NCBI RefSeq assembly: GCF_963678975.1
Contig: NC_089274.1
Coordinates: 48,018,075 to 48,082,074, forward strand
Direction of reading: 5' to 3'
DNA length: 64,000 nt
Origin: Dysidea avara
Taxonomy: Eukaryota > Porifera > Demospongiae > Dictyoceratida > Dysideidae
Shown: piece by piece, positions 1-12,000 of the stretch
Layout: the number at the start of each line of letters is the position of its first letter
How positions within the stretch are numbered: position 1 is the stretch's first letter
The notes under the pieces: model-generated
Seen by the model: the letters and a program-made list of their open reading frames with translations, nothing else
Databases searched by the model: none
What the model was told of the DNA's origin: nothing
Made by a program: the position numbers and the translations under genes

Positions 1-1027
1 AAGTCTGTTGTATGTTTCATACTCCGCCTCCTAGCTCCCTGATAATATATCAGAAGAAGCAAGCATAAGCAGCCTAATCCATGTTTAAAATATCAGCTTT
101 AAAGATTTTGGTGAAAATTATGACTCAATCTCAAATTTTCTTAGGGAGTATGCCCCCATACCCCTAAGACAGCAACAAAGTTGGAAATCTGTCACCAAAA
201 TTCTGGTTTTGACTTGTCAATACAATGGTGTATGCCCATAGACAAGTAACTTTCTCAAGTAAGCAAAAAGATTAAAAGTTAGCAACTTACAGAGGTAAAC
301 AACTAAAGTGGAGGTGTCACAATAATGCAACAATACCTAAGGTAGAGTTGTGGTTTCAATTATGGCATTGCTATGCTAACTTTGAAGTGGTTTATACTTT
401 TGAGTTGGTGACACAACCATCAGAAATTGTTGCATAGCTGAAAATTGCTAAGTAACTGCACACTTTAAAGCACCTAAATACCTTCCATATGACAGCATGA
501 TTTTTAAAGTTTCAAAGTATTCTTCATAGCTACATTACAAGGCTCAAATAAAGGATTGCAAAATGACACAAAACTACATAGTAATGCACACAATAAAAAT
601 ACGATTTCCAAACACCATGTTGCTTTTCATCCCCACAGGAGCTCAGATGACAGAGCAATCCCAAGTTAAACACACGTTGTTATTTTGTACCAAGGTTCTA
701 TTGAAGGACTCTTAATATACGGAGAATTTTTTAATTGAAAATCTCAGTTACTGAAATGCTTATTATAAGGTTGTCACACCCATATTGTGTTTGCAACTAG
801 ACTGACCACTCAAACCCATCAGATAACGTGCTTTACTCTTTAGCACACCTGAGTCAAACACTGATCATGCTGTTAGCTAGTGGCTACTTTTAGTAACCAT
901 CCCTAATGGCACTCCCTTCCACCCACACATCTCTATTAATGTTTAACTGAAACTGTTAGCTTAAAAGGGATAGCTATATGCCTGCAGAAAAGGATAAGAC
1001 CTACTGCAGTGGGGGAAGGGTCACAAT
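1..1027. other. Intergenic stretch, no gene seen
   Basis: AT-rich sequence with no convincing exon on either strand. The short reading frames lack recognisable domains and splice context. Confidence 0.5.
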
Positions 1028-1491
1028 AGTCTCGCGTGGGCAGACCGCTTTTTTTTTCCCACCCAATATACGGAAAAAAGCGGTCTGGCCACGCGAGACT
1101 AGTGCCCAGACCGCTTTTTTTTCTTTTTGTGTGGGGGCGGCGAAAAAAAAGGGTCTGGTGGATCTCCAATACATTTTTTGTGCAGCCGGATCTACAACTT
1201 TTGGGATCGTTGATTAGTGGTGATGAATAGCAAAGGCTTGTTAACGAAGCAACAATAGGAAATACGGCGCGCGTTTGCTTGGCAAGGCTGCATCCTTGGG
1301 TACGCGCGCCGTGTTTCCTATTGTTGCTTCGTTAAGAAGCCTTTGCTATTCATCACCACTAATCACCACTAATCAACGATCCCCAAAAGTTGTAGATCCG
1401 GCTGCACAAAAAATGTATTGGAGATCCACCAGACCCTTTTTTTTCGCCGCCCCCACACAAAAAGGAAAAAAAGCGGTCTGGGCACGAGACT
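1028..1491. repeat. Large palindromic foldback element
   Basis: Two arms, about 1104-1273 and 1303-1483, are near-perfect reverse complements around a loop of about 29 bases. A smaller hairpin (1028-1054 with 1074-1100) uses the same end sequence, which contains GCAGACCGC. The outermost ends, about 21 bases, are also inverted copies of each other, so the whole block looks like a foldback transposon or MITE. All reading frames here are mirror shadows of the palindrome. No transposase is present. Confidence 0.75.
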
Positions 1492-2689
1492 AAGACTAGG
1501 ATCACAGCGGCTACTGATAAAAGGCAAAAAGCGAGCAAGACCCGCCCAAAGATTACGGAATTAAGTTCCAAAAAGTGAATTCGTCTAACAAGCTAGGCTG
1601 TATTGATCTTAGAGACTGGCCTTCGGATTGATCTAAAACTGACTCGGCTATGCAGTCTAGCTAGTTTCATGTTCCGCCCCCATTTTACTGTGCGTTCGTT
1701 TACATGTGGTAAAGCCTCGGGTATAATGCCATCATCTAATATTATACTTAACGTACCAGAACAACTGCCGCGGTTAGTTGATAATCCGACTATGACTGAT
1801 CGGCTCAGGGTGCAGTAGCGTTCTGTAAGGCGTACCATATCGCAACACTGTACGCCTCAGGTATTATGAATACTATACATGACTAGCATAGCCTTAATAT
1901 GGCATGGACGCTATGCCAGGTGGATAAACAATGGAAAATTAGGGCGTTGCTCTGTCCGTATATGCATCTGTAAACCATTCCGTATACTTATAAATTATTA
2001 TTATTAATTAAAGTTTTCTCGATTTAAAAACTATAACTAGCTACACAAATATGGCAGGAGATGCTGGGGTATAGCTATCCCTTCACTATGATGATACACT
2101 GTTAAATTTGCATGCTGATGATATGGAAATGCATGCACTGTTAGCAATGTTGATCATTGAGTCTATCTTGTGTGGAACATAACAGGGGTGGATCCAGGCG
2201 CTGGCAAGGGGAGGGGCACAAACAGGTTAAGTTGTAAGGGGTTGGGGAAAGCCAGAGATCCTCTTGTTGGTTGCTGCGTTTTTGCAGCAGTAAACCATCA
2301 CGGCATCACCTCAGTCTTTAATAAAGTGTTAATAATAACGAAGTGGATATGTAGCCGGTCACCGTGCAAATATTTATTTAGCCGGTCGTTTGTTGGGAAG
2401 TGTCACCTATAACTCTAATATCAAACACACTAGTTGTATGAAGGAGCTAGGGTTGGAGCGAGCGAAGCGAGCGTCCCGGCGAAGCTCGCTTCGAACTCAC
2501 CCAAAAACTTACCTTCATACAGACAGTGAAAGTGATCATTACGTTTAACAGGCAAACGTCAGGTTAGCGTTAGGGTTAGGGTCAGGTGCAGCTTTGGCTC
2601 TTCTTCACTGGTATGGGTTAGAGCCGTTAGACTATATAGTATTTTATATTTGTAACATTTAAATAGTACAAAAACAAGAGGAGTATCCA
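1492..2689. other. Intergenic stretch, no gene seen
   Basis: No exon can be supported. There is a short GC-rich hairpin at about 2456-2502 (GAGCGAAGCGAGC paired with GCTCGCTTCG) and two TTAGGG units near 2570. Confidence 0.4.
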
Positions 2690-2765
2690 GCAAGCACCAG
2701 TGGTAGAGTGTTGGTACTCCAAACCTGGATGTGTGGGTTCGAGTCTAGGTCACGTCGCACTCAAG
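2690..2765 (+). repeat. tRNA-like sequence (possible SINE head or tRNA relic)
   Basis: AGTGGTAGAGTG resembles a Pol III box A, and GGTTCGAGTCT about 45 bases later is a good box B. The stretch between could hold an anticodon arm with CCA. A clean acceptor stem and anticodon stem cannot be folded by eye, so a functional tRNA is not claimed. A tRNA-derived SINE or decayed tRNA is more likely. Confidence 0.4.
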
Positions 2766-4165
2766 GTCGCACTATTTTTCTTCGTTTCTTAAACCTTTTT
2801 GTGTCACGATTTTTTCCAAGTTTTTTTTTAATTGCAATGACTGGCTAAATCAGTATCAACAGCCTAATAATAAATAAATAAATAGTAGTATCACTGTTGA
2901 TTTTTGCCATTTTGGCCTTTGCGCAGTCTTAAAAAAATTGTTTAAAAGACTACACCTGTATGAATCTCTTCAAAAGCAGCAACACAATAATTTGGTGCTA
3001 TAAGCACGAAACTGCTGGGTGGCAATTTCACAGTTAGTTTGACTCATTTTAGGTGATTTTGTAATTAATGCTGGTAAAACATGCGTATTTTCATGAGTTA
3101 TAAACTAATTTTGGTCTTGACAAAGTTTAGTATTTTTAATATTCAAAAGAATTAACTATGGCTATTCCATAAAGGGGGGGGGGGGGGGGGGGGGATTTGG
3201 CCCAAATCCCCTATCCTGGATCCGCCATTGCATGCATAACCTCGAACATAACCTACAGGAAGATTTTAATCATGGCTTTGTGAAAACCTCTTGAGCCTTA
3301 GTATCATGTATGTAATGTTAGTTGGCTCACGTCAAAAGTTTCAAAATCATGACTGAGTGTTACTGTTGATGGCAAGCCACTATTTCTTGTGTCCTTGGAC
3401 TATTTTATATATTATTATATTAACAAGAATTTAACATGGTATAAACATACCGCAGAGACTTTTATCCACTTTTATCATTTACATCCCATACCTAATGACC
3501 TTCTTAGTAGGCTATATCGTGTGGCCAATATTAATTTGATTATCATGATGTAGTGTGAAGACCTTCATCTACCATGCATACACTTCAAGCAACTTGAGAG
3601 ACTGCATGCACTCGAATTTTCCAGTTCCAATGTCAGTAGTTCTATGAGTATATTACTCTGACTGAGCAACAACATTATCATGCATGCAAAATTACAGAAT
3701 TTTACATAAGATCTCACTGTCATACACATGACACTTTTCACTATGCAGTTGACATCACTTCTCATTTTACTTGTAACATTCATTGTTTAGCTATTTGTAC
3801 CAAGGGTTAAAACTACTTTAGCAGATAACAGCTGCAGGTTTTATTTTCAAGGCATACAAATTTGGAACTCCTACACTGTGTGTAGCAAGGAAACTGGCAG
3901 ATTTTAAATCTTTATATAGCTAAGTTATTTTATGTATGCATATAAGTATATGTGTATGTAATAACTGTATGCTTGTCAGGGCACTGCTAAAAAGCAGTAT
4001 TGTTTAATATACAAAGCAGTATTTCCTTTAAAAAACAAAATTCAGTGCTGTATAGTCAAAACTTAGCACTTTTAGGTGTTATACCATAGCATTTTTAGGT
4101 GCTACCATAGCACATCAGTTTTATCAGTGATATACAACATATAGGTAGCTATACCAAAGACAGTG
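2766..4165. other. Intergenic stretch with a poly-G tract
   Basis: No supported exon. A run of about 21 G lies at 3174-3194, next to CTGGATCCGCC, a phrase also seen beside G/C tracts at 8046 and 8830. This suggests a decayed transposon end. Confidence 0.35.
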
Positions 4166-4208
4166 ATCAAGATACATGGTAGTGTGTCGTGCGGCCCAAG
4201 AAGCCTGG
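4166..4208 (-). repeat. Inverted terminus of the composite satellite element
   Basis: Reverse complement of the conserved end seen at 44,190-44,231 and 51,720-51,763. It contains the near-palindrome GGTAGTGTGTC preceded by ATCAAGA and followed by GTGCGGCCCAAGAAGC. With the inverted satellite at 4990-6750 it indicates a rearranged minus-strand copy of that element family. Confidence 0.55.
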
Positions 4209-4372
4209 AGTAGTATAGAAGAATTGGAGTAAAAGCCGCAGAGTTATAATGCGAGATCCAACTATGTGTAGCAAGTGGGCGATCGTGTAGCAAGTAAAGC
4301 ATTCAGTCCATATGCAGTTCGGCTTACTTACAAAGCTATTTCATCGTGTTCTATTATTACAATAACAATAAA

Positions 4373-4912
4373 CATGTTCCAAACTAAATAAGAAGCCAAA
4401 ACTTTAAGATGTGGCAAGTTTTTCCTCAAACCACAGCAAATTTTCTGTGATGTACCTAATTTTACCCTTGTGTAAGAAGCATGGTTCCTACATGTGTAGG
4501 GCAACATTAAGAAATTTTGTAGGAAATATTCCCATAATGTTGAATTTTGTAAGAAAAATTCCTACACATGACATATTGTGTAGGAATAATTCCTGCAAGT
4601 GTAGAAATTATTCTTACATTTGTAAGAACAATTCCTACACTTGTGGGAATGATTCTACACTTGTGGGAATTATTCCTACACTTGAAGGAATTATTCCTAC
4701 ACTGCAAGAAGATGTCTTACAGTTTGTGCCATGTGTAGGAATCTTTCTTACAAAATTAAACAGTGTGGAAATATTTCCTACAAAATTCTGCAAAAACTGA
4801 TTCTCAATAAAGCTCTACACATGTAGGAATCATGCTTCCTACACAAGTGTAAAATTCCTTCCAGCACTTTACCTCAAAATTATGATTTCTTATTTAATTT
4901 GGAATATGTTGA
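4373..4912. repeat. Foldback with internal mini-palindromes
   Basis: Arms at about 4373-4515 and 4803-4912 are imperfect reverse complements, sharing TTCCTACATGTGTAG and AAATAAGAA among others. The centre is packed with short inverted units of the type GTAGGAATTATTCCTAC. The 129-codon plus frame here is a by-product of these repeats. Confidence 0.65.
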
Positions 4913-4989
4913 TAGTTTGATGCTGTTTTTGTTGTTGAAGAAAAATCGTAGGACTTCATAGCTACCAGTAACTGTACACAGTGTAGATA

Positions 4990-5745
4990 ACTAGATGCTA
5001 TCTAAATGGAGAGTTTAGCTACAAACAAGTCACACTGTCAGGAGTTCATTAAATCCACAAGAGTTCAGTTACATAACAATTATCTGGTTAGACAAGCAAG
5101 TCACCCAGTAGAGAGTTCTGCTACAAACAACTTACCTGTAGAGAGTTCAGCTACAAACAAGTCATCCAGTAGAGAATTCGGCCACAAAATGTCATACTGT
5201 AGAAAATTTAGCTACAATTACAAACCAATCACCCTGTGGAAATTCAATTACAAATAAGCAACCCTGTAGAGAGTTCAGCACATGTATCTTGTATTATAGA
5301 GAAACCAGCTAGAAATAAGTTACCTACAGAGAGTTCAGTTACAAACAAGTAATACAGTAGTAAGAGAGTTCGACTACAGAAAGTACGCTGTAGAGAGTTC
5401 AGCTACCAATAAGTCACCTGTATGGAGTTCAGCTACAAACGAGTCCTCCTCTAGAGAGTTCAGCTACAAAAATGTTATCTATAGAGTCAGAGTTCAATTA
5501 CAAACAAGTCATCCAATACAGAGTTCAGCTAACATGTAGAGAGCTCAGCTGCGAACAGGTCACCCAGTAGAAAATTCAGCTTCAAACAAGTCACCACATA
5601 GAGAGTTCAGCTACAAGCTAGTCACCCGGTAGAGAATTCAGCTACAAACAAGTCACCTGTAGAGAGTTCAGCTACAAACAGGTCACCCAATAGAGAGTTC
5701 AGCTACAAACAAGTTACCAGTTCAGCTACAAACAAATCACCCTTA
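4990..5745 (-). repeat. Satellite array, inverted, about 31-bp units
   Basis: Tandem copies of GTAGAGAGTTCAGCTACAAA with spacer, the reverse complement of the unit in the arrays at 39.6-43.4 and 48.8-50.9 kb. Units vary from about 25 to 32 bases and are more diverged than in those arrays. Confidence 0.8.
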
Positions 5746-6470
5746 AGGTTACGGAATAGTTTAAAATGCGTGGGCGGAACAAATTACAAAACCTGCTTTA
5801 AACCAAGCAGGGATAAATAATTTCAACAACTGTGTTGTGTTAGCAATACAACTAATTGTGCTTGTTTGTTTTTACTACAGAACAACGACTGTTCTTGGGT
5901 GTGTGGTCTACAATAGAGCGATGTTTTATAAAAACGCGCCGCCAAAAACCAGACTAACAGATTACTGAATCCTTATAATTTCAACACAAGTGGCTAAACA
6001 ACTAAAATATCTAGATCCTGTGGAAGCGATTTTTTAAGTTACTGGTAGTAGACGTTTTATTGAACTTTTAGTAGTTTTTTCGGGTGAAACAAACTCTTTG
6101 AAGGCTTGTATCCGAGTCACTGGGGAGAAACATGCCAAAAACGCTTCCACAGGACCTAACAAATTTAATATACAGTATCACTATGCCCCAGAAAAGCCAA
6201 TAGAGCCTACAGCTTTTGCTGTATTTGGCGGCGGAAAAACATGGTAGTGACAGCTGGAGCTGAGCGATGTACGGGCTGGCTTACTTGTGTTACTACAACA
6301 AATTGTAGTGTTCCACCTGCCTCAAACTACACTGTAGCTACATAAAAACATTAAATATGAAGGGCTTCACCTTCATTTAAAACTTCACACTGCTAGACTG
6401 GTTTTATGGGCTTCTCAAAAAGTATCGATAGGCATTCAAATTTTTTAATGATTGCCCGTGACTATACCGT
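5746..6470. mobile_element. Unclassified insertion inside the satellite array
   Basis: About 725 non-satellite bases separate two parts of one array. The ends carry short inverted similarity (TACGGAATAGT at the left, ACTATACCGTA at the right). An internal inverted pair, TCCTGTGGAAGCG and CGCTTCCACAGGA, lies at about 6013 and 6145. There is no coding sequence. A non-autonomous DNA transposon is the likely explanation, but a target duplication cannot be proved in repetitive flanks. Confidence 0.45.
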
Positions 6471-6474
6471 AGCT

Positions 6475-6750
6475 ACAAACAAATCACCTGTAGAGAGTTC
6501 AACTATGAACAAGTAACCAGTAGAGGTACAAACCACCTTGTGGAGAGTTCACTCAGTTCAGCTACCAACAAATCACCTTGTAAAGAGTTCACCTACAAAC
6601 AAATTGCCCCATATATGGAGAATCAATCTACAAAAACAAACCATCATGTAGAGAGATCAACTACAAACAAATCACCTTGTGAAGAGTTCAGCTACAAACA
6701 AATCACCTGTATGGAGTTCATTCACAAAAACATTCACTAGAGAGTTCACT
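6475..6750 (-). repeat. Continuation of the inverted satellite array
   Basis: The same units as at 4990-5745 resume after the insertion (CACCTGTAGAGAGTTCA and variants), about nine copies. Confidence 0.7.
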
Positions 6751-7456
6751 TGTACATCCTATATAGCCTGTGATGAACTAAAATTAGCCAGTATGCCTAT
6801 CAGCATCATAAAAACTGACAGCCACAGTTCACTGAGTGATGTGGACAAAGACACATACAGACTGACAATCTTAAGGGTGGCCATAGAAAGCTCACATTTT
6901 GCACGGTAACATGTCATATCCCTATAATGATGGATCGCTACTTTTGACTGGATGGCTAAAAGAATAGCTCTGTAAGATGCAATACATTGATATGCATGAA
7001 ATTTTGTGCATTCAAATACTTTATTAATATTGATACTGGTGTAGAGTTTGAATGGGTTCAACTTTATTTTGAGATTACAAGATGCTTCATGATACATTGC
7101 CAATTGCAATTAACCCTATCTGTAACCAAGTATAAATTTGCATGCTGATGGTTTTATTTGACACTACACTATAAGCCTACCACATGTCTAAGTATACTAG
7201 CTATATATACCATGCAAACATGATGTATGCATGTTTGTTAATACCTAGTGCATTTTTATTTGATAAATCTGTGTAACACAAAGTAGTAGTAAACTGTGCT
7301 AAGTATCAACATTCACCAAAGTGAAGAATAACTATAAGTAATTGTATCATCTTTAAAAAGTAAGTGGAATTTTTAGAACATTATGGTTGTCTTACTGCTC
7401 AGTTCTGACTAACAGTATGTAAATAAATAGAAAGAGTGTTAGCAAGTGTGTTAAGT
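6751..7456. other. Non-coding stretch, probable 3' flank of gene C
   Basis: No supported exon. The region lies downstream of the minus-strand stop at 7457 and probably includes its 3' UTR. Reading frames here have no recognisable domain. Confidence 0.4.
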
Positions 7457-7884
7457 TTACAACATCCCTTGATAAGAAGGATTATCATCCAATACATTAT
7501 CCCCCACTGATATTGGTACATATGATGGATTAGTGTCTGTTTTAATCATCTCCTCTGTACTCACAACATAATCATGATCATCATCAAATTCTTTCTTTTT
7601 CTTCTTTATCTCTGGGGCTGACCCATAAGCTGGATTATGATCAATTACAACTTCATAATTGAGATCATCGTGCATAAGTAATGAATCTTTATCTGATACA
7701 CCAAATAGTGGGTTATGTTTTACTGGATCTTTAACCATGGCTGCTAAAGGAGTCATGGTTCTACTTGTCACTTCACGAGATTTCCTCTTACAATACACAA
7801 CAGCCACTACTATCACTATGAGAATCACTGTCAGTAGTAGGACAGCCAGGACAACAATTCCAATGATCAATGCAGAACCTGGAG
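7457..7884 (-). CDS. Receptor-like membrane protein, last exon (gene C): TM helix plus NPxY tail
   Basis: The minus-strand exon starts after a good acceptor (CACACAG at 7885-7891) and ends at the stop at 7457. It encodes a strongly hydrophobic helix with the core LIIGIVVLAVLLLTVILIVI, then the basic stop-transfer YCKRKSR and a cytoplasmic tail. The tail has one NPLF, one NPAY and two NPSY motifs plus YVPI and YVVSTEE. NPxY motifs bind PTB-domain adaptors or clathrin adaptors in known receptors, so a signalling or endocytic role is inferred. The exon starts in phase 1, exactly like its paralogue at 53,893-54,326, with which it shares almost the whole last 40 residues. No ectodomain exon was found upstream. 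It may be a partial or decayed gene, or the 5' exons may lie in unrecognised sequence. Confidence 0.65.
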
Positions 7885-8045
7885 CTGTGTGAATACCACA
7901 TGTGGTTTTTGCACATAATATTAATAGCACCACCCAGTTCAAACTAGGTACACTACATAAGGAACATGAAATTGCTTAAACCATAGTAAACTGGCACTAA
8001 ACTGTCTTTACAGTTTTGTTTAATCATATCACCAACATATACACA
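7885..8045. other. Probable intron upstream of the gene C tail exon
   Basis: Sequence 5' of the acceptor on the minus strand. No further exon can be recognised. Confidence 0.3.
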
Positions 8046-8845
8046 GCAGGAACGGATCTGGGGGGGAGGAGCTTTGGGGGCTGAAGCCCCCCCACTTTTA
8101 CTTAGGCTTTGCTTGATCAGTATGCTAAGATTTACAATGAAATTTTGTCTTAGAATAATTATATGATCACTAATAGTACTCATAAACCCACCTTATAAAC
8201 ATCTTTCCAAGACATTATCAGTGGATTTATGCTAAAGGTTATACAAGGACCCGGATCAGCATTGGAGGTGTACAAGATCGAGATACTCTGATAGAACAGT
8301 CACTTAACCTCTAATAAAACATTCAGTGTAAGCATATTTTTTGGAATTTTTCCAAATCTGCCTGCACCTATACATACAATGAAGTGCATTGGTCTGTTTA
8401 AAAGGTTTGTTCATCTACTTGTGTAGTTATTACCAGTACCAGTACACTTAATTCAGGTACACAATTCCATTGAAAATGCTCTCAGATACAATCTCGTATC
8501 ATTCAAATTTCACAATTTTCCAGTTTCAACATTATTATTCTGTCATGCAAGCAACTGTGAGAGGGTGCATCATGTACTTGGTTGTCTGAACCTACCCAAA
8601 CCTTTCCATTAGCAAATGCTGCAGAGAGCCATATATATAAAGGCAGTATATAAAATATCCACAGGCAGAAATATGCATTTTATGTAGAAATCTCTCCAAA
8701 TTGCAGTATTTTAACATCTATCTTTCAAAACTTTCTTGGGGGGGATGCCAGCATGCTTCGCATTCTGGAAGGTGTGCTTTCACCCAAGAGACTAGTACCT
8801 TGAGTTAGCCCCCCTCCCCTTTTATAAATCCTAGATCCGCCTGAC
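8046..8845. mobile_element. Possible hAT-like or MITE element
   Basis: The left end CAGGAACGGATCTGGGGG and the right end CTAGATCCGCCTG are partly inverted copies. G- and C-tracts lie just inside each end, as in the element at 21,314. The shared TE motif occurs in reverse orientation at 8276-8303. No clean target duplication was found. Confidence 0.35.
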
Positions 8846-9544
8846 ACAGTGCCATTTATTTAGAGATCTGTGGGTAATAACTTCAAGTGTTATAGGTTTT
8901 AGAAGGGTTTACCATACTCAAGTGCTGTAGTACTACAATTGTCTGACTCTTGTTCTTTTAGTTGGTTTTGCTTTTTAAAATTTGCAATAGCTTTAAATGT
9001 GTGAGTGCGCACACAGGGAAATATTGTCTCATGAATTGTAAACTTAACAGTGGGGAGATAATAACAACAGTCTTTCACCCTACTTTAAGCAGTTTTACTC
9101 CCTCTATTAATACATAAAATTAAAGGGTGTAATCAATTAAAATAAGTGAAAGGAAATAATTTAAAATAGAGTAGGGACACCAATAAAAAGTACTGAGAAA
9201 CAAATATCCCAACTCAGCTACATAAATTGAAATGCACAGTTCAGTTTTACAGAGCACCATCCATTATAAGTATTTATGAATGTTAATACCATACAATAAG
9301 GTTGTTTATTTGGGATCATGGAGGTTTGCTCCTCTTCACAAAAAAATATTGACCAGAAATCAGCCTCACAAGTTAGTCAGGGAATATTGTGTTAAAATCT
9401 GGGAATAAATTCCTTAAGGTTTCCACCAATGTGTTTGTAAAGATCTCTACTAACATAATATTATATGAAAAAGTTTAAACTCAACTCCTATGGGGAATCT
9501 GTGACAGTTGCTGGAACATGAGCTACTCAAAACCATATCAGGGA
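8846..9544. other. Non-coding stretch
   Basis: No supported exon. About 9165-9215 (AGTAGGGAC, AAAAAGTACTGA) resembles the repeat at 56.1 kb. About 9330-9390 resembles 35,310-35,400. Confidence 0.35.
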
Positions 9545-10316
9545 AAATTGAAGGGTTGTATACAATCACTGGACTGGACTAGTGGACTGGACTGGTGGAC
9601 TGGACTACTGGACTCAGGTGTTTTCCCTTTTTAAACAAATATTTGGGAAACTGGTTGTAAGTATGTTAGTCTCATGTAGTTAGACCACTCCCCCACACAC
9701 AAAGAAACCCACACACAAACAAAAGAAAGGTGTGATCATGCCAGACTTGTCAACATTGCCCAGTTTCAGCTATGTACAGAGGTTATAATAGTTATTACAC
9801 GTCAACAAATCTAAAACAGAAGTCACATGCGGTAATATAATTTAAAGTTCAAAATGAATCAATTTGATTGGTTGAAATCTTGTGCATGTGATTTCGCTTG
9901 TTATTGCTGTTGTGCAAAAACTATATAGAACCTTTGTATCAGCTATAGAATAACAAGACAATTAACTGTCACCACTTAATTTAGCTGACTCCATGACTAT
10001 AACTTGTAGGATACATGGTTACTACAACACTACATACACATGTACAGTATGGTTTGTACTTCATGATAAGACAAATGGTAGTCGTACAATAGAGATTATG
10101 CCAAGAGAGAGAATTGCACACAATCCTAAGATAACAGACAGTGCCAAGTAGACGGGTTCACCTGCATATTTTACATTCAATGTAGCAATAGCTACAACCA
10201 GTTGTCCAAATATGTGCCAAAATGAAAAAAAACAAAAAAAAACTGAGTCCAGTAGTCCAGTCCACCAGTCCAGTCCACTAGTCCAGTCCAGTGATTGTAT
10301 ACAACCAAATTGAAGC
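9545..10316. repeat. Inverted-repeat element with GGACT-rich arms
   Basis: Arms at about 9545-9665 and 10,190-10,316 are reverse complements. Both carry TTGTATACAATCACTGGACT followed by a short run of GGACTGGACTRGT units, then TTTTT and AACTGGTTGTA. About 525 bases separate them. A 98-codon minus frame (10,061-10,357) with a hydrophobic C-terminal stretch lies partly in the right arm and has no recognisable domain, so it is not called as a gene. Confidence 0.65.
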
Positions 10317-10367
10317 CTAATTTTGCCTTGTGTGGAGTTAAAATATGAATTGTTCATGTTTCTGAAT

Positions 10368-10775
10368 TTTTACCCATGTTTACTCATGTTTACCCGTGTT
10401 TACCCATGTTTACCCATATTTACTCGTGTTTATCCATATTTACCCATGTTTACCTGTGTTTACCCCTGTTTACCATGTGTTTACCCATGTTTATTTATGT
10501 TTACCCGTGTTTACCTGTATTTATCCATGTTTACATGTGTTTACCCATGTTCACCTGTGTTTACCCGTGTTCACCTGTGTTTACCACTGTTTACCCGTGT
10601 TTATCCAAGTTTACATGTGTTTACCCATGTTCACCCGTGTTTACCTGTATTTACCCATGTTTACCCGTGTTCAGATGTGTTTACCCGTGTTTACCTGTGT
10701 TTACCTATGTTTACCCGTGTTTACCCGTGTTTACCCATGTTTACCTGTGTTTACCCATGTTTACCCATGTTTGTG
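10368..10775. repeat. 10-bp minisatellite TTTACCCRTG
   Basis: About 40 tandem copies of TTTACCCATG or TTTACCCGTG, with occasional TTTACCTGTG and TTCACC variants. All three plus frames stay open because the unit contains no stop, which creates false proteins rich in Tyr-Pro-Cys-Leu. Confidence 0.95.
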
Positions 10776-12000
10776 GCTGAACTTTTTAATAAATCGTTAC
10801 AGGATGCTGTTTTACCTTTGGATTGGGCGAGTGCTAATGTGTGACAAGCAGTGTGCTTCTAATTATCACCCCACTAGCTTAACTTGTTTATTAGCTAAAG
10901 TTCTAGAGAGGATTTTTCATTCCAGATTATATCATATGCTTGAACAGAACAATATCTTGTGTGACAATCAATTTGGGTTTCATCAACGTAGATCTACTAC
11001 CTCTCTTTTGTTAACTGCTGTTGATGATTGCATGGGCTAAGATTTTAAACTCACTTCATAGTGTTCATTGTCTGTTTTTGGATTTCACCAAAGCTTTCGA
11101 TTCTGTACCCCATGAGAGACTCCTACTGAAATTACAGCTGTATGGGGTAGGTGGAGCCTTATTGAACTGGTTCAGATGTTTTTTGACTACTCGTAGACAG
11201 TGTGTGATTTTGAATGGTTCATTTTCTTCTTGGCTACCTGTGGTTTCTGGGGTGCCTCAAGGAACTATTCTTGGTCCCCTGCTATTCATTTTGTATCTTA
11301 ATGACTTGGCACAGTTTGTTAAATGTAAGTTCAAGCTTTTTGCTGATGATCTCACATTGTACCATCAGATTATTTCAAATGCTGACTGTTTATATCTGCA
11401 AGAAAATCTATACGCTTTCCTTAAATGGTGCCAAAGGTGGTTAATGCATTTGCAACTTCCAAAGTGTGAAGCTCTTTGTATCTCAAACAAGCATTATCCT
11501 CCTACTTTCACATATCTCTGTGATGGTCAATCCCTTTGGTGGGGTAGTGTGGTGAAATATTTGGGAGTTTACATCAATCAACATTTGACATGGACAGATC
11601 ACCCTAAGTCTGTTTGCAGTTAGGCTACTAAAATTTTGAACCTGCTACGTCATTTGCTATATTGCTGTTCACGAACTGCTAAAAGCCACTCATATTGTGC
11701 TCTTGTTCTTCCGCTAATCCAATATGGCTGTCCAGTTTGGTTGCATGCCTCATTACAGTAAGGACCTCAAACAACTTGCAGAATCGAGCTGCTCGCTGGA
11801 TTTGTGACAGTCACTTTAACCCTTCTACGTTTACATGGTCACCATCATCAGGATCCTGCCTTTCTGAACTTACTTGGCCTTCCATTTACACACAGCTCAT
11901 CACCGTATCATTGTTATTTTTGTATGACTTGATGCATCACCGAACTTCGATTACTTTTGATAATCACTTCAAATTTAATTATAACAACACAAGATCTTAG
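10772..12000 (+). pseudogene. Reverse transcriptase ORF remnant (LINE ORF2)
   Basis: Fragments in different plus frames line up into one RT. FNKSLQDAVLPLDWASANV (about 10,786-10,842) is followed, after a small deletion, by NYHPTSLTCLLAKVLERIF (about 10,861). The block at 11,021-11,623 has FLDFTKAFDSVPHERLL, GVPQGTILGPLLFILYLND and the catalytic FADD (near 11,340). A stop near 11,623 and a shift follow, then YGCPVW and LQNRAARWICDS (about 11,720-11,810). These are RT domains of a jockey/CR1-type element. Known function of the family: target-primed reverse transcription. This copy cannot make the full protein. Confidence 0.85.

Noticed and set aside
2690-2765. Functional tRNA-Trp gene
   Set aside because: Box A and box B are present, but the acceptor and anticodon stems do not pair well by eye, so only tRNA-like is claimed.
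4411-4800. 129-codon plus frame rich in Cys and Asn
   Set aside because: A product of the repeated TTCCTACA palindromes.
10061-10357. 98-codon minus frame with a hydrophobic C terminus
   Set aside because: It overlaps the arm of an inverted repeat and has no recognisable domain or splice support.
10323-10844. Tyr-Pro-Cys-Leu-rich frames
   Set aside because: Translation of the 10-bp minisatellite. All three frames are equally open.
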